From Myxococcus guangdongensis (GTDB taxonomy: Bacteria; Myxococcota; Myxococcia; Myxococcales; Myxococcaceae), in NCBI RefSeq assembly GCF_024198255.1, contig NZ_JAJVKW010000006.1:372001-436000 (forward strand): 64,000 bases of DNA, read 5' to 3'. The notes under the pieces were generated by a model, which was not told the DNA's origin, ran no database searches, and worked only from the letters and a program-made list of their open reading frames with translations. Each line of letters begins with the position of its first letter. Position 1 is the stretch's first letter. Below are positions 1-8,646 of this stretch, in pieces. The translations under genes and the position numbers were made by a program.

Positions 1-1
1 G

Positions 2-1549
2 GTCAACGAGCTGCGCGCCGCCCAGTCGCTGCCGCCCATGCAGGCCGTGACGGAGCTGAACGACGACATCCTCCGGCCGCCCACCGAGTCGACGGGCCTG
101 GTGCTGCTGTCGTCACGCCAGATTCTCGAGGGAGGCGTCCACCACTTCCCGTCCAACATGTGCACCGGCGCCGACTGCATGCAGGACAAGGGCGTCATCT
201 GGGCGCGCATCGCCACGCCGGCGGCCACCGTGCCCGTCACCGTCATGGATGACCTCGGCCTGCCCAGGCTCTCCTCCGCCACGGACTACGGCGAGTTCGT
301 CGACGTGTTCTGCACCCATGTCAACGCAGGCGAGAACTCGCCGGGGCCGGACACCGATGCGCGCGAGGACCAGTTCTTCGACATCAAGGCCTACGTCCAG
401 CAGGTGAGGCAGGGCGGGCCCCTGAACGCCAACTCCTTCCCGTACCTGCTCGGCGACGATGACATCTTCCCGCAGGGCACCTGGCCGAGCGGCATGGACC
501 GCCCCGCCTTCCTGCTGGGGGACTTGAACACGCTGGGGCCCAAGGCCACCGAGGCTGACGCCAACTTCTCCGCGTATCAGGACATGGTGGGTCCCCAGTT
601 CCTGAACATCCTTCAGCGCACCGAGTTCGAGGAGGCCAACAGCTTCTTCTCCGAGTCCCGAGACCTGGCGCGCACCTCGTCCGGCTCGGACCCGATGGCA
701 ACCGGGACGTGGCTGAGCAGTCAGTGCACGGACCTGGTGCCGGACCAGCTGGCTGGCTTCGACCGGCTCGACTACGTGCTGGTGTTCCCGGCCGCGAACA
801 CCTTGGAGTTCCCCGCCTACGCGTTGCTCAAGGAGCCCACGGCGAGCGTCGAGCCCCACTTCGACCCCGACTCCGGCATCTCCCTGGAGGTGGGGGGCGC
901 GCAGCAGTTCTTCCAGCAATGCCTGTCGGACCACGCGATGGTGGATGTGAATGTGTCCCTGACGAAGGTGAAGGACGTGGTGAAGTACAACCCCGCCAAG
1001 CCGCACCGGATTGAATACGCGGTGAAGCAGGTGACGGACTTGGAGACGGAGAGTGGCTGCTGCGCGGATTGGTTCACGCCCCGCGTGCACATGACGGCGA
1101 ATGGCTTCTTCCGGGAGAACGCCTTCCTGGACGTCGTCGAGGACCAGACCATCTACCCGAACTGGCGCGTGCAGACCGGGCCGGGCAATCCCACGCAGTT
1201 CCCGGACCTGCCGGCCAACTTCACGGGGGTGGTGAACATGACGTCCGCCATCTGGGAGGAGGATGTCGGCCCCAATGACCACTACGACTCCATCCCTGAA
1301 GGGGGCGCGAGTCTGGCGGTGGATGACCGGGACGGCCACTTCAGCTTCTTCGCGTCCTCGGGCCTGGTGCGCCGGGTGAAGGGGGAGTCGAGCGCCAATG
1401 ATTGGCTCACCGGGCTCGAGCTGATGGGGAGCTTCCTGAACGGCTACGAGAACGGCATGTCCCTGGAGACGGAGGGGACGGACCAGGACTCGGGTGACAA
1501 CGCCCGGGTGCGGCACTTCATCCAACTCAAGGAGCTGGAGGCCCCATGA
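2..1549 (+). CDS. EEP-family (endonuclease/exonuclease/phosphatase) protein, 5' truncated
   Basis: The frame is open to the left edge, so the true start lies outside; the first internal ATG is at 38. The N-terminal two thirds has the signature of the exonuclease-endonuclease-phosphatase fold: a CTHVNAG strand (NTHL-like), a metal-site GDLN motif at about 518-529 and the closing SDH motif at 926-934. Known members are Mg-dependent phosphodiesterases or phosphatases acting on nucleic acids, lipids or inositol phosphates; the substrate cannot be read here. After the SDH about 205 residues form an extra C-terminal region rich in Asp, Gly and aromatic residues that I do not recognise. The stop overlaps the next start by 4 bp (ATGA), which implies translational coupling with the secreted protein downstream. 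The EEP call is firm, the biochemical role open. Confidence 0.75.
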   Translation, partial: VNELRAAQSLPPMQAVTELNDDILRPPTESTGLVLLSSRQILEGGVHHFPSNMCTGADCMQDKGVIWARIATPAATVPVTVMDDLGLPRLSSATDYGEFVDVFCTHVNAGENSPGPDTDAREDQFFDIKAYVQQVRQGGPLNANSFPYLLGDDDIFPQGTWPSGMDRPAFLLGDLNTLGPKATEADANFSAYQDMVGPQFLNILQRTEFEEANSFFSESRDLARTSSGSDPMATGTWLSSQCTDLVPDQLAGFDRLDYVLVFPAANTLEFPAYALLKEPTASVEPHFDPDSGISLEVGGAQQFFQQCLSDHAMVDVNVSLTKVKDVVKYNPAKPHRIEYAVKQVTDLETESGCCADWFTPRVHMTANGFFRENAFLDVVEDQTIYPNWRVQTGPGNPTQFPDLPANFTGVVNMTSAIWEEDVGPNDHYDSIPEGGASLAVDDRDGHFSFFASSGLVRRVKGESSANDWLTGLELMGSFLNGYENGMSLETEGTDQDSGDNARVRHFIQLKELEAP

Positions 1550-2379
1550 GCGCAATGATTCGGACGTCGGCGGTGCTCGCGTTGCTCCTCGCAGGGACGG
1601 CCCAAGCCATCGAGCCGATGGTGCCCTACGACAACTTCAACCCCTCGGAGTCCAACCCACCTCGCGCGACGAAGGTGCGGGGCATCGACCCGGCGCGCTG
1701 GGCCGACGTGCAGACGGGGAGCCGGCAACAGGCGCTGCGGGAGCTGGCCTTCACGCGCCTTCGGCTGCAGAGCCGGGCCAACACGGGGGCGGGGCGCTAC
1801 GGCTTGCGCTTCATCCAGCCGTCGGCCGTGACGGCCATCGAGGCGAAGGTCCGGGTGAACAACGCCCGGAGCACGGGGTGTGAGCTGCCGCAGGGCGGCG
1901 TCACCCAGGGGACGGCGGAGCTGTCCGGCCACTTCTTCAACGCGGCCACGCCCCTGCGTGCCAGCGCGAAGGATGACGTCACCGCGTCCATCCGCGTCGT
2001 CTCCCGGTCCACGGACCCGCGAGGCTCACAGGACTTGAGGGTGGAGGCGCACGTCGAGCGGTGCCAGGACGCATCGTGCACGGCGCGCGGCTCGCTCTTC
2101 ACGGCGGACCTGGGACAGGTGCACCAGGGCGAGCAGACCCGGCTGCGGGTCCAGTGGGACGCGGCGAATGACCGCTTCGTGTTCCAGCGCGACAGCGAGC
2201 CGGAGGTGTATGGCGCCTACTCCGTCACGGACACCCAGGCTCCGGGCGTCGCCAACAAGGAGCTGGTGGTGACGCATGCGGTGCCCACCTGCATGAGAGG
2301 CAGCCCCAGCCCGCTGGCGTATGTGAATGCGTACTTCCACGACGTGGGGGTGAATCAGTCGGCGGCTCCCGCGCCCTGA
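1546..2379 (+). CDS. secreted hypothetical protein
   Basis: A 277-residue protein beginning with a classical Sec signal peptide (hydrophobic core LALLLAG, likely cleavage after AQA near residue 21). The mature part is polar, with four or more Cys residues (CELPQ, CQDASC, PTCMRG) that could form disulfides after export. No domain is recognised. Its start codon overlaps the stop of the EEP-family gene (ATGA), so the two are probably co-translated and may work on the same extracytoplasmic substrate; that is inference. A strong hairpin follows within 20 bp, so the two-gene unit appears to end here. Confidence 0.7.
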   Translation: MSAMIRTSAVLALLLAGTAQAIEPMVPYDNFNPSESNPPRATKVRGIDPARWADVQTGSRQQALRELAFTRLRLQSRANTGAGRYGLRFIQPSAVTAIEAKVRVNNARSTGCELPQGGVTQGTAELSGHFFNAATPLRASAKDDVTASIRVVSRSTDPRGSQDLRVEAHVERCQDASCTARGSLFTADLGQVHQGEQTRLRVQWDAANDRFVFQRDSEPEVYGAYSVTDTQAPGVANKELVVTHAVPTCMRGSPSPLAYVNAYFHDVGVNQSAAPAP

Positions 2380-2393
2380 ACTCGCGGCATCCA

Positions 2394-2434
2394 TGGGAGC
2401 CCGAGCCGCGCACTCGCGACGCTTCGGGCTCCCA
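2394..2434. terminator. bidirectional hairpin terminator between convergent genes
   Basis: Perfect 11-bp inverted repeat (TGGGAGCCCGA at 2394-2404 and its complement at 2424-2434) with a 19-nt loop, between the convergent stops at 2379 and 2447. It lacks a clear U-tract, as is common in high-GC genomes. Confidence 0.55.
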
Positions 2435-2446
2435 GCCAGCGGGACG

Positions 2447-3055
2447 TCAGCCCAGGAAGGGGAACAGTTGCCTCATCCGCTCGACGGCGGACGCGTCCTC
2501 GACGCCCGCCTTGGCGCCCTTGAAGAACCGCTTCTGCCACCCCACGAGTCCTTTGTATCGGGACAGCTCGACGATGTACTGGACGGGATTCAAGGACAGC
2601 TCCACCTCCAGGCGCTGTTTCTTGTCGACGTAGACGAGGTCCACTTCATCGCCCTGCTGGGGCAGCCTCATGCCAACGAACCGGCGCTCATCAATCACAT
2701 CGAATGGACGAAGCTGCTTGCAGCAATCCTCGATCGTCATTCCCTTCGAGGACTCCTCATCGGTCTGGAAGAGCCCCACGATTCCCACGATCTTCGTCAC
2801 GCCGATGAGGTCCCTCGATTTCTTGGAGACCCAGTGGAGCCGCAGCGCGCCCGTCGCGCCATAGACTTCCTTCAAGCTGGCCGGGAGAACGTACTCACCG
2901 AACGACGGGGCTTCTTCTCGAATCACCTCCTGCCAATCATCCATATCGCTCGCGCGCATGATGGGAAAGGCTTCGAAGATGACTTCGAAATCGGGATGCG
3001 CCTTCACATGGTTTCCGACGGCGAGCAGCTCCTCGACGGCCTTCTTGATGTGCAT
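2447..3055 (-). CDS. SMI1/KNR4 (SUKH)-like protein
   Basis: A 202-residue cytoplasmic protein without signal peptide. The segment LPASLKEVYGATGALRLHW (about residues 57-75) matches the style of the SMI1/KNR4 (SUKH) fold, in which a helix ending in LPxxLxxFY is followed by a Gly-rich turn. SUKH proteins are frequently immunity proteins that bind secreted toxins, but they also occur as orphans. A good Shine-Dalgarno (GGGAGGA, about 7 nt before ATG) supports the start. The gene is visibly less GC-rich than its neighbours, which suggests later acquisition. No toxin gene is adjacent; the broken TPR-like gene lies on the other side. The family assignment is moderate and the immunity role is inference. 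Confidence 0.55.
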   Translation of the reverse strand: MHIKKAVEELLAVGNHVKAHPDFEVIFEAFPIMRASDMDDWQEVIREEAPSFGEYVLPASLKEVYGATGALRLHWVSKKSRDLIGVTKIVGIVGLFQTDEESSKGMTIEDCCKQLRPFDVIDERRFVGMRLPQQGDEVDLVYVDKKQRLEVELSLNPVQYIVELSRYKGLVGWQKRFFKGAKAGVEDASAVERMRQLFPFLG

Positions 3056-3202
3056 GGTGAATCCTCCCTGTAGGTGTCACTGACGCGACCGGGGCCGCGG
3101 CGGAATATCACCTGAGGGCCCGTCACGATGCGGTGAACTTCTGCGCATCCATGTGGCCTACCGCGTCAGGCATGGCAATGGGGGCCGCGCGCATGTGGAC
3201 CA

Positions 3203-3671
3203 TTGTTTGAACTGGGGGACCCCAGGCGAACGCCCCACGTCTCCCACTCCGCCGACAAGGGGCACCTCGACGTGGCCTCGCTCGCCCGGAAGTTGGAACC
3301 GCAAGTGACGGTGCACGGGAGCGTCTCGGTGCCCGTGAACCGCCACGCCTTCCAGCAGGGGTTCCTTCACAGGGGGGCGAGGTCACCCGCGCGGACCACC
3401 GTGCGTGGGCGAACTCCTTCCAGAGCGATGAGGACCGGGTCCTGGCCTTCGCCTTCGCGGCGTGCTTGTTCCGGCTGGGCGAGTTCGTTTCGGCGCGCGC
3501 GCTGTTCGAGGCGTCGCTCATTCTTGACGGGGGGACGCTCGCACGCCGTGGAGCCTCGCGATGTGCTGGTTCGCGCTGAGGGGCCCGAAGGAGGCGGCGC
3601 ACCTGCTCGTGAACGCTGGCGCGTCGTTCTCCCTGTTGCAGGCACACATCGGGTCGCTGACGAAGGCGTGA
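3203..3671 (+). pseudogene. broken TPR-like gene with two frame breaks
   Basis: No single frame is coding throughout, but three successive frames join into a plausible protein. The first (3203 to about 3377) contains HLDVASLARKLEPQ and SVSVPVNRHAFQQGFLHRG. The second (about 3376-3534) contains GEVTRADHRAWANSFQ, RVLAFAFAACLFRLGEF and ARALFEASLILDGG. The third (about 3535-3671) contains PWSLAMCWFALRGPKEA and LLQAHIGSLTKA before TGA. The pattern of small hydrophobic helices resembles TPR helices of SycD/LcrH-type secretion chaperones. Both breaks fall exactly on six-G runs (3372-3377 and 3529-3534), and each would be repaired by one additional G. It may therefore be a real decay product or carry two homopolymer sequencing errors. 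The start is uncertain; the TTG at 3203 is a placeholder. Confidence 0.4.
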
Positions 3672-3774
3672 TGGCGGGGCCCCAATGATTCACGGGTGAA
3701 AGACATCCAGGGTCTTGTTCTTTGTCCTGGCGAGTGCTTGGTTCCCGGCTTGTTTGAAGAGGGGGGACTCACTC

Positions 3775-6700
3775 ATGAATCGTGGCTCGAGGCGGATGTC
3801 TGGCATCGCGGCGTGGTGCGGGCTGTTGTGTGCGCTGTTGTGGATGGGGGGCTGCTCGGGGAGCGCTCCCGAGGAGGCGACACCCGAGCTCGGCACCTCC
3901 CGCGCCGCGGAGGGGTACGCCCGACAGGGGACGGTGCTGGCGGGGCGCAATCACTCCCTGGCGCTGCGTTCGGACGGGACGGTGTGGTCCTGGGGAGGCA
4001 ATACCTTCGGACAGCTGGGCAATGGCACGACGCGCTCGCGTCCGCTCCCCGGCCGGGTGTGGCGCTTGTTCGACATCCGGGCACTGGGTGCGGGCGAGCT
4101 GCATTCGCTGGCGCTGAAGTCGGACGGCACGGTGTGGGCCTGGGGCAACAACCTGAATGGACAGCTCGGGGATGGGAGCACGACGTCGCGCCCGGTCCCC
4201 GTCCTGGTGCCCGGCCTGGCGAATGGCGTGGCCATCGCCGCGGGCTTCTCGCACTCGCTGGTCCTGAAGTCGGATGGAACGGTGTGGGCGTGGGGCAACA
4301 ACGCGGCGGGGCAGCTCGGAGACGGGACGACGACGCGTCGGGTGTCTCCTGTCCAGGTGCAGGGGCTCTCCGGCGTCATGGCCATCTCCGCGGGCAACGT
4401 CCACTCGCTGGCGCTGACGGCGGATGGACGGGTGTGGTCCTGGGGCGGCAACGCGGACGGGCAGTTGGGGACGGGAGACCTCACGGGCCGCACGCTCCCC
4501 GCCGTGCTCCCAGGCTTGACGGGCCTGACGTCGGTCTCGGGCGGTGGCTCTCACACGGTGGCGCTGCGCGTGGATGGCACGGTGTGGTCCTGGGGCAAGA
4601 ACGATGACGGACAGCTCGGTCTGGGCTCCACGGCCGTGACGCTGGTCCCCACGCAGATTCCGTCGTTCAGCGGCGTGGAGGCGGTGGTCGGCGGCGGGCA
4701 GCACACCGTGGCGCTGAAGGGCGATGGGACGGTGTGGGCGTGGGGAAGCAACGCGAGATCTCAACTGGGAGACGGGACGCTGCTCCAGCGGTTGTCGCCC
4801 GTGCAGGTGCCGGGACTCACGCAGGTGCGGGGTGTGTCGGCGGGCGGCGGACAGCACTCGGTGGCGGTGAAGGCGAGCGGCGAGGTCTGGGCCTGGGGCT
4901 CCAACAGCGACGGCCAGGTGGGTGACGGGTCGTATCTGATGAAGTCGATGCCCGTGGCGACGCGCGCGTGGTTCGAGCGAGCCGAGGCTTCGGCGGGGCT
5001 GGTGCACTCCCTGGCGGTGAAGGCGGACGGCGCGCTCTGGGCTTGGGGCAACAACCGGGACGGGCAGTTGGGCAATGGGTCGACGACGCCGACCTGGAGC
5101 CCGCTCAGAATCACGCTGCCGGGTGCATCCCCGGTGGCCTCGGTCGCCGCCGGAGGCGTGCACTCGGTGGTCCTCCGGGAAGATGGCACGGTGTGGGCCT
5201 GGGGCTACAACGGCTACGGCTCCGTCGGAGATGGGACGACGACCTCGCGGTTGCAGCCGGTCCAGGCGCAGGGGGCGTTGGTGGCCACGGCTGTCGCCGC
5301 CGGAATCCGGCATTCGCTGGCGTTGAAGGCGGATGGGACGGTGTGGGCGTGGGGCTCGAACTCCATCGGACAACTGGGGGATGGGACGGGGCTCGATCGT
5401 GTCGTGCCCACCCGCGTCCCGGGGCTCACGGCCGTGGTCTCGGTGGCCGCCGGTGAGGGGCATTCGTTGGCCGTGAAGTCCGACGGCACGGTGTGGACGT
5501 GGGGGTACCACAGCCCGTTCTGGATGGAGTTGGACCCCGAGGAGCCGGGGCCTCCGGGGCTCCTGTCTCCGCTGCAGATGCCGGGGCTCTCGGAGGTGGT
5601 GGGCGTGGCGGGCGGCAACAGCCACTCGCTGGCGCTCAAGTCGGACGGAACGGTCTGGGCCTGGGGCAACAACGATTCGGGACAGTTGGGAGACGGCACC
5701 TTCACGGGGCGGATGACGCCGGCGCAGGTGGTGGGGCTGTCGGGCGTGGTCGCCGTGGCCGCGAACGGCCAGTACTCCAGCGCGCTGAAGGCGGATGGGA
5801 CGGTGTGGACGTGGGGCTTGAACTCCCTGGGGCAACTGGGTGGGGGAATCACCCCGTCGCGGCTGCTGCCTGCCCAGGTCGCGAGCCTCTCCAATGTCCG
5901 CGCCCTGGTGGCGGGGCAGTGGCACGCCCTGGCGGTCAAGGATGACGGGACGCTGTGGTCCTGGGGGCACAACTATTACGGCCAGATTGGTGATGGGGTG
6001 ACGGACCTGGTGGCGCTTCCCGTTGCAGCGCTGCTGCCGCGTGTGCGTGCGGTGGGCTCATCTTCCAATGTCTCGATGAGCGTGACTCCGGACGGCAAGG
6101 TCTGGACCTGGGGCGTGAACACGTGGGGGCAGCTGGGTGACGGAACCCGCCTCACCCGGCCGGAGCCCATCGAGGTGCCGGGGCTGACGGGGATGATGTC
6201 TGTGTCCATGGCGTACAGCCATGCGCTGGCGCTGAAGTCAGATGGGACGGTGTGGAGCTGGGGGTCCAACTCCGGGGGCGAGCTGGGAGACGGGACGCGG
6301 ACCCAGCGTTTCAATCCCGTGCAGGTCGCGTCCACCCTCCGATTCCAGGCTGTCTCCACGGGCTCCTCGCACAGCCTGGGGCTGGCGGAGGATGGGACGG
6401 TGTGGGCCTGGGGCGGGAACGGCCATGGAGAGCTCGGGGATGGGACGCAGACCCTGCGCACGCTGCCCGTTCAGGCGCAGGGGCTGACGCAGGTGATTGC
6501 CATCTCCGCGGGGAACTCGTTCTCGCTGGCCTTGAGGGCGAACGGCACGGTGTGGTCCTGGGGGAGCAACACGAGTGGCCGACTGGGGAACAACTCGACG
6601 GCGTCGCGCTCGGTGCCAGGGCTGGTGTCGGGGCTCACGGGCATCACCGCCGTGGCGGCGGGGAACGGCCATGGGCTGGCATTGAAGTCCGATGGGACGG

Positions 6701-7086
6701 TCTGGGCGTGGGGCTCCAACTTCTACGGAGAGGTGGGGGATAACACCACGGTCAACAAGCTCGTGCCCGTTCAGACGAAGGTGCTGACGGGCGTGATGTC
6801 GATGGCCGCGGGGGTGAATCACAACCTCGCCATCACGGTGGGTGGGCTGGTCTGGGCCTGGGGGCGTGATGAGCGGGGGCAGCTCGGAGACGGCGTCCCG
6901 TCCACGTCGACGCTGCAGCCCGCGCGGGTGAGCTCGCTGGGGGCCGCCGTGTCGGTTGCGGCGGGAGGGGACCACTCCCACGCCATCCTCGCGGACCGGA
7001 GCCTGTGGTCCTGGGGTGGGAGTAGCAATGGACAGCTCGGCACCGGGCTGTCTCTGGTCAGGGCCGTTCCCGTGCAGGTCTGGTGA
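3775..7086 (+). CDS. RCC1-repeat lipoprotein (21 repeats)
   Basis: A 1103-residue lipoprotein. I chose ATG 3775 over an upstream TTG (3715) because a GAGGGGGG Shine-Dalgarno precedes it and it gives a textbook lipoprotein signal: Arg-rich n-region, hydrophobic core and lipobox WMGGC with Cys27. The remainder consists of RCC1-type repeats of about 50 residues, each carrying HSLALKxDGTVWxWGxN and GQLGDG. I count 21 copies, enough for three seven-bladed propellers. Only the eleventh copy (about 5490-5560) departs, carrying an insertion after WTWGYH. RCC1 proteins are protein- or chromatin-binding propellers in eukaryotes; in bacteria, cell-surface versions of unknown partner are common in myxobacteria. 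The protein is expected to be anchored to the outer membrane. Function beyond binding is unknown. Confidence 0.9.
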   Translation: MNRGSRRMSGIAAWCGLLCALLWMGGCSGSAPEEATPELGTSRAAEGYARQGTVLAGRNHSLALRSDGTVWSWGGNTFGQLGNGTTRSRPLPGRVWRLFDIRALGAGELHSLALKSDGTVWAWGNNLNGQLGDGSTTSRPVPVLVPGLANGVAIAAGFSHSLVLKSDGTVWAWGNNAAGQLGDGTTTRRVSPVQVQGLSGVMAISAGNVHSLALTADGRVWSWGGNADGQLGTGDLTGRTLPAVLPGLTGLTSVSGGGSHTVALRVDGTVWSWGKNDDGQLGLGSTAVTLVPTQIPSFSGVEAVVGGGQHTVALKGDGTVWAWGSNARSQLGDGTLLQRLSPVQVPGLTQVRGVSAGGGQHSVAVKASGEVWAWGSNSDGQVGDGSYLMKSMPVATRAWFERAEASAGLVHSLAVKADGALWAWGNNRDGQLGNGSTTPTWSPLRITLPGASPVASVAAGGVHSVVLREDGTVWAWGYNGYGSVGDGTTTSRLQPVQAQGALVATAVAAGIRHSLALKADGTVWAWGSNSIGQLGDGTGLDRVVPTRVPGLTAVVSVAAGEGHSLAVKSDGTVWTWGYHSPFWMELDPEEPGPPGLLSPLQMPGLSEVVGVAGGNSHSLALKSDGTVWAWGNNDSGQLGDGTFTGRMTPAQVVGLSGVVAVAANGQYSSALKADGTVWTWGLNSLGQLGGGITPSRLLPAQVASLSNVRALVAGQWHALAVKDDGTLWSWGHNYYGQIGDGVTDLVALPVAALLPRVRAVGSSSNVSMSVTPDGKVWTWGVNTWGQLGDGTRLTRPEPIEVPGLTGMMSVSMAYSHALALKSDGTVWSWGSNSGGELGDGTRTQRFNPVQVASTLRFQAVSTGSSHSLGLAEDGTVWAWGGNGHGELGDGTQTLRTLPVQAQGLTQVIAISAGNSFSLALRANGTVWSWGSNTSGRLGNNSTASRSVPGLVSGLTGITAVAAGNGHGLALKSDGTVWAWGSNFYGEVGDNTTVNKLVPVQTKVLTGVMSMAAGVNHNLAITVGGLVWAWGRDERGQLGDGVPSTSTLQPARVSSLGAAVSVAAGGDHSHAILADRSLWSWGGSSNGQLGTGLSLVRAVPVQVW

Positions 7087-7194
7087 GTTGTATAGGCGCT
7101 TCAAGCAACGGGCATGGAGGGTGCGAAGGATTGGGAGAGCTCGCCGGAGTGGCTGCCCTTGCTCGAATCGCTTTGCGCACTCTCACAGGAATTT

Positions 7195-7347
7195 TCACGG
7201 GAACAACACCACGCGGAGGAAGTTCGAGGGCTGGTGGCGCGGCTCACCGCCTGCCGCCCGGTGCAGGTCGTTGAAGCTGTAGCGACCGTGGGCGTCCTGC
7301 TGGACGACGACGTCGCCGAGGGTGAGCTCTTGGGACGGGCAGGACAT
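7195..7347 (-). pseudogene. KilA-N / phage antirepressor N-terminal fragment
   Basis: On the minus strand from ATG 7347 a 50-residue reading frame contains YSFNDLHRAAGGEPRHQPS followed by NFLR. This is the diagnostic core of the KilA-N DNA-binding domain found at the N-terminus of phage antirepressor/Rha-type regulators. The frame stops right after this core (TGA at 7195-7197), where family members continue for well over 100 residues, so this is a truncated remnant. It sits in an otherwise gene-free 519-bp stretch next to an IS66 scar, consistent with an eroded prophage or mobile-element site. The rest of 7087-7605 holds only a strong hairpin and a small palindrome. Confidence 0.6.
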
Positions 7348-7365
7348 GCGGACCTCGGAGAAAGG

Positions 7366-7402
7366 CCCCCCTCCCCGTAGCCGTGCACTCCGGGGAGGGG
7401 GG
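7366..7402. terminator. strong GC hairpin upstream of KilA-N remnant
   Basis: Perfect 12-bp inverted repeat (CCCCCCTCCCCG at 7366-7377 against 7391-7402) with a 13-nt loop. It lies immediately 5' of the KilA-N fragment on the minus strand and could terminate leftward or rightward transcription. Confidence 0.45.
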
Positions 7403-7523
7403 GCGGCGCCTCACGACGGGAGGGGGGCGTCGTGGGCGTCTTGTGGCGCGGCCTGCACGGGGCCTCGACACAGCCTGTGGCCGGGCGGGGACGGCGTCAG
7501 GGGGCCGACGCGAGGCCATGACT

Positions 7524-7537
7524 TGGCACTGGTGCCA
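7524..7537. promoter_or_regulatory. palindrome upstream of Cys-rich lipoprotein gene
   Basis: TGGCAC and GTGCCA half-sites separated by TG, 69 bp before the next start codon. The size and position suit an operator. It resembles a sigma-54 -24 element on one side, but no -12 GC follows at the required spacing. Confidence 0.25.
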
Positions 7538-7605
7538 GTTTCCCAGACAATGCCCCCGGCCCGGTCTTCCTCTCGCTCGCACACCTTCACGACAGGGGAT
7601 TCGCC

Positions 7606-7992
7606 ATGAAGAGCTTGAAGCTGTGGCTGTTGGCCTGCACGGTCGCGCTCATCGCCGGGTGCGGTGGAGCGGCCGCTGACGTGGTCGACGAGGGCGAGGC
7701 ACTGCTCTCTTCGTCGGAGGCGTTGTCGGCGTGTACTGCCGCCTGCGCAACGGGGTCGGTCAGTTGCCCGGTGACGGCAACGACCTGCACCGCGACGAAT
7801 GGCTCGGGTGTGGCATGCGACGGCACTTTCTATGCCTGTCCTTCAGCGCCGACGTGCTCAGACTTGCCCTTGTGCAGCTCTCTCCACCAGACGGAGTGCC
7901 CCCCTCGCAGCAACTTCACCTCCTGCTGCTCTGCCACCGGTGCCACGAGATCTTGCGTGTGCAATGGACTCTGGATCTGTCCCATTAGGTAG
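7606..7992 (+). CDS. small Cys-rich lipoprotein
   Basis: A 128-residue protein with a lipoprotein signal (MKSLKLWLLACTVALIAGCGG, lipobox LIAGC). A short acidic linker leads to a domain with about fourteen Cys residues (for example CTAACATGSVSC, CSDLPLC, SCCSATG, SCVCNG). The dense, regularly spaced cysteines imply a small disulfide-rich surface domain. No named family is recognised; similar short Cys-rich lipoproteins are common in myxobacterial genomes. A GGGGATTC-type Shine-Dalgarno lies just before ATG. The gene ends about 50 bp from the truncated end of an IS66 remnant, so its downstream region was probably remodelled. Confidence 0.7.
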   Translation: MKSLKLWLLACTVALIAGCGGAAADVVDEGEALLSSSEALSACTAACATGSVSCPVTATTCTATNGSGVACDGTFYACPSAPTCSDLPLCSSLHQTECPPRSNFTSCCSATGATRSCVCNGLWICPIR

Positions 7993-8006
7993 CGTGGGCC
8001 TAGGCC

Positions 8007-8273
8007 TCAGTGGTCACCCAAAACCGGCCAATGAAGGTCCCCTGAAAAGCGGCCCGTCTTCAACCGCTTGTACAGCAGCACGAAGCCTCCTCGACTCCAC
8101 GTCAGCACCTTGAGGCGGTCGCCTCGCCTCGAGACGAAGGCGAAGAGGTGGCCGGAGTAGACGTCCTCGCCCCACGCGGACTTCACCAGCGCCATGAGGC
8201 CATCAATCGACTTGCGCCTGTCCACCGCCTCGGTGGCCAGCACCACGCTCACCGACGCTGGCAGCGTGAACAC
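8007..8273 (-). pseudogene. tnpB: IS66 accessory protein Orf2 (TnpB), C-terminally truncated
   Basis: An 88-residue frame starting with GTG. It carries the IS66 Orf2 hallmarks: an N-terminal VVLATEAVDRRKSIDGL, the central FAFVSRRGDRLKVL and the GGFVLLYKRLKTGRF segment. The family is usually about 110-120 residues and continues after GRF; here homology stops near nucleotide 8046 and a foreign tail of about 12 residues follows, so the gene is broken. It lies 4 bp downstream of the Orf1 gene, as in intact IS66 elements. Confidence 0.75.
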
Positions 8274-8277
8274 CCGC

Positions 8278-8592
8278 TCACCTGCCCAGCGCCGTGACGA
8301 GCTGAGCCACGTAGTCGACGTCGGCGCCCACGGGGAAACGCAGCCTGGCTCCGCTCGCCAGCACCACCTCGAGTGGCACAGGACTTACCTGCGCAACGGT
8401 AGACATCTCCACCGGCAGCAGGCGAACTGCTGGAGTCTCCCTAGCGCGCTGACGCCGGCGCCGGCACACCCGTGACTGCAGTGTGCTCAAGCTCAACCCT
8501 CGCCGCGCGGAGAATTCCCTCTGCGTCAGGCTGCTCGCCTCGAAGGCTTCGGCGACCTGGAACCACTCCTGCTTCTCAACCGGCTTCGTCAT
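8278..8592 (-). CDS. tnpA: IS66 Orf1 (TnpA-like) protein
   Basis: A 104-residue protein with an N-terminal helix-turn-helix (VAEAFEASSLTQREFSARRG, then LSLSTLQSRVCRRRR). The C-terminal PLEVVLASGARLRFPVGADV and DYVAQLVTALG pattern is characteristic of IS66 Orf1. In IS66 this small protein is required together with Orf2 for transposition by TnpC. This copy is complete but orphaned, because the transposase gene is absent; the reading frame is intact, so the loss may be recent. Confidence 0.75.
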   Translation of the reverse strand: MTKPVEKQEWFQVAEAFEASSLTQREFSARRGLSLSTLQSRVCRRRRQRARETPAVRLLPVEMSTVAQVSPVPLEVVLASGARLRFPVGADVDYVAQLVTALGR

Positions 8593-8646
8593 TCCTGCCA
8601 GGGTCCTCCACGCCTGCTACCCCGGCAATGCCTCCCGCCACGTCGC

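Noticed and set aside
3769..5970. Long minus-strand frame inside the RCC1 gene
   Set aside because: A shadow of the repeat: it is periodic in step with the RCC1 units and has no start signal.
7524..7537. Sigma-54 promoter
   Set aside because: TGGCAC is present, but the -12 GC element is not at the required spacing.
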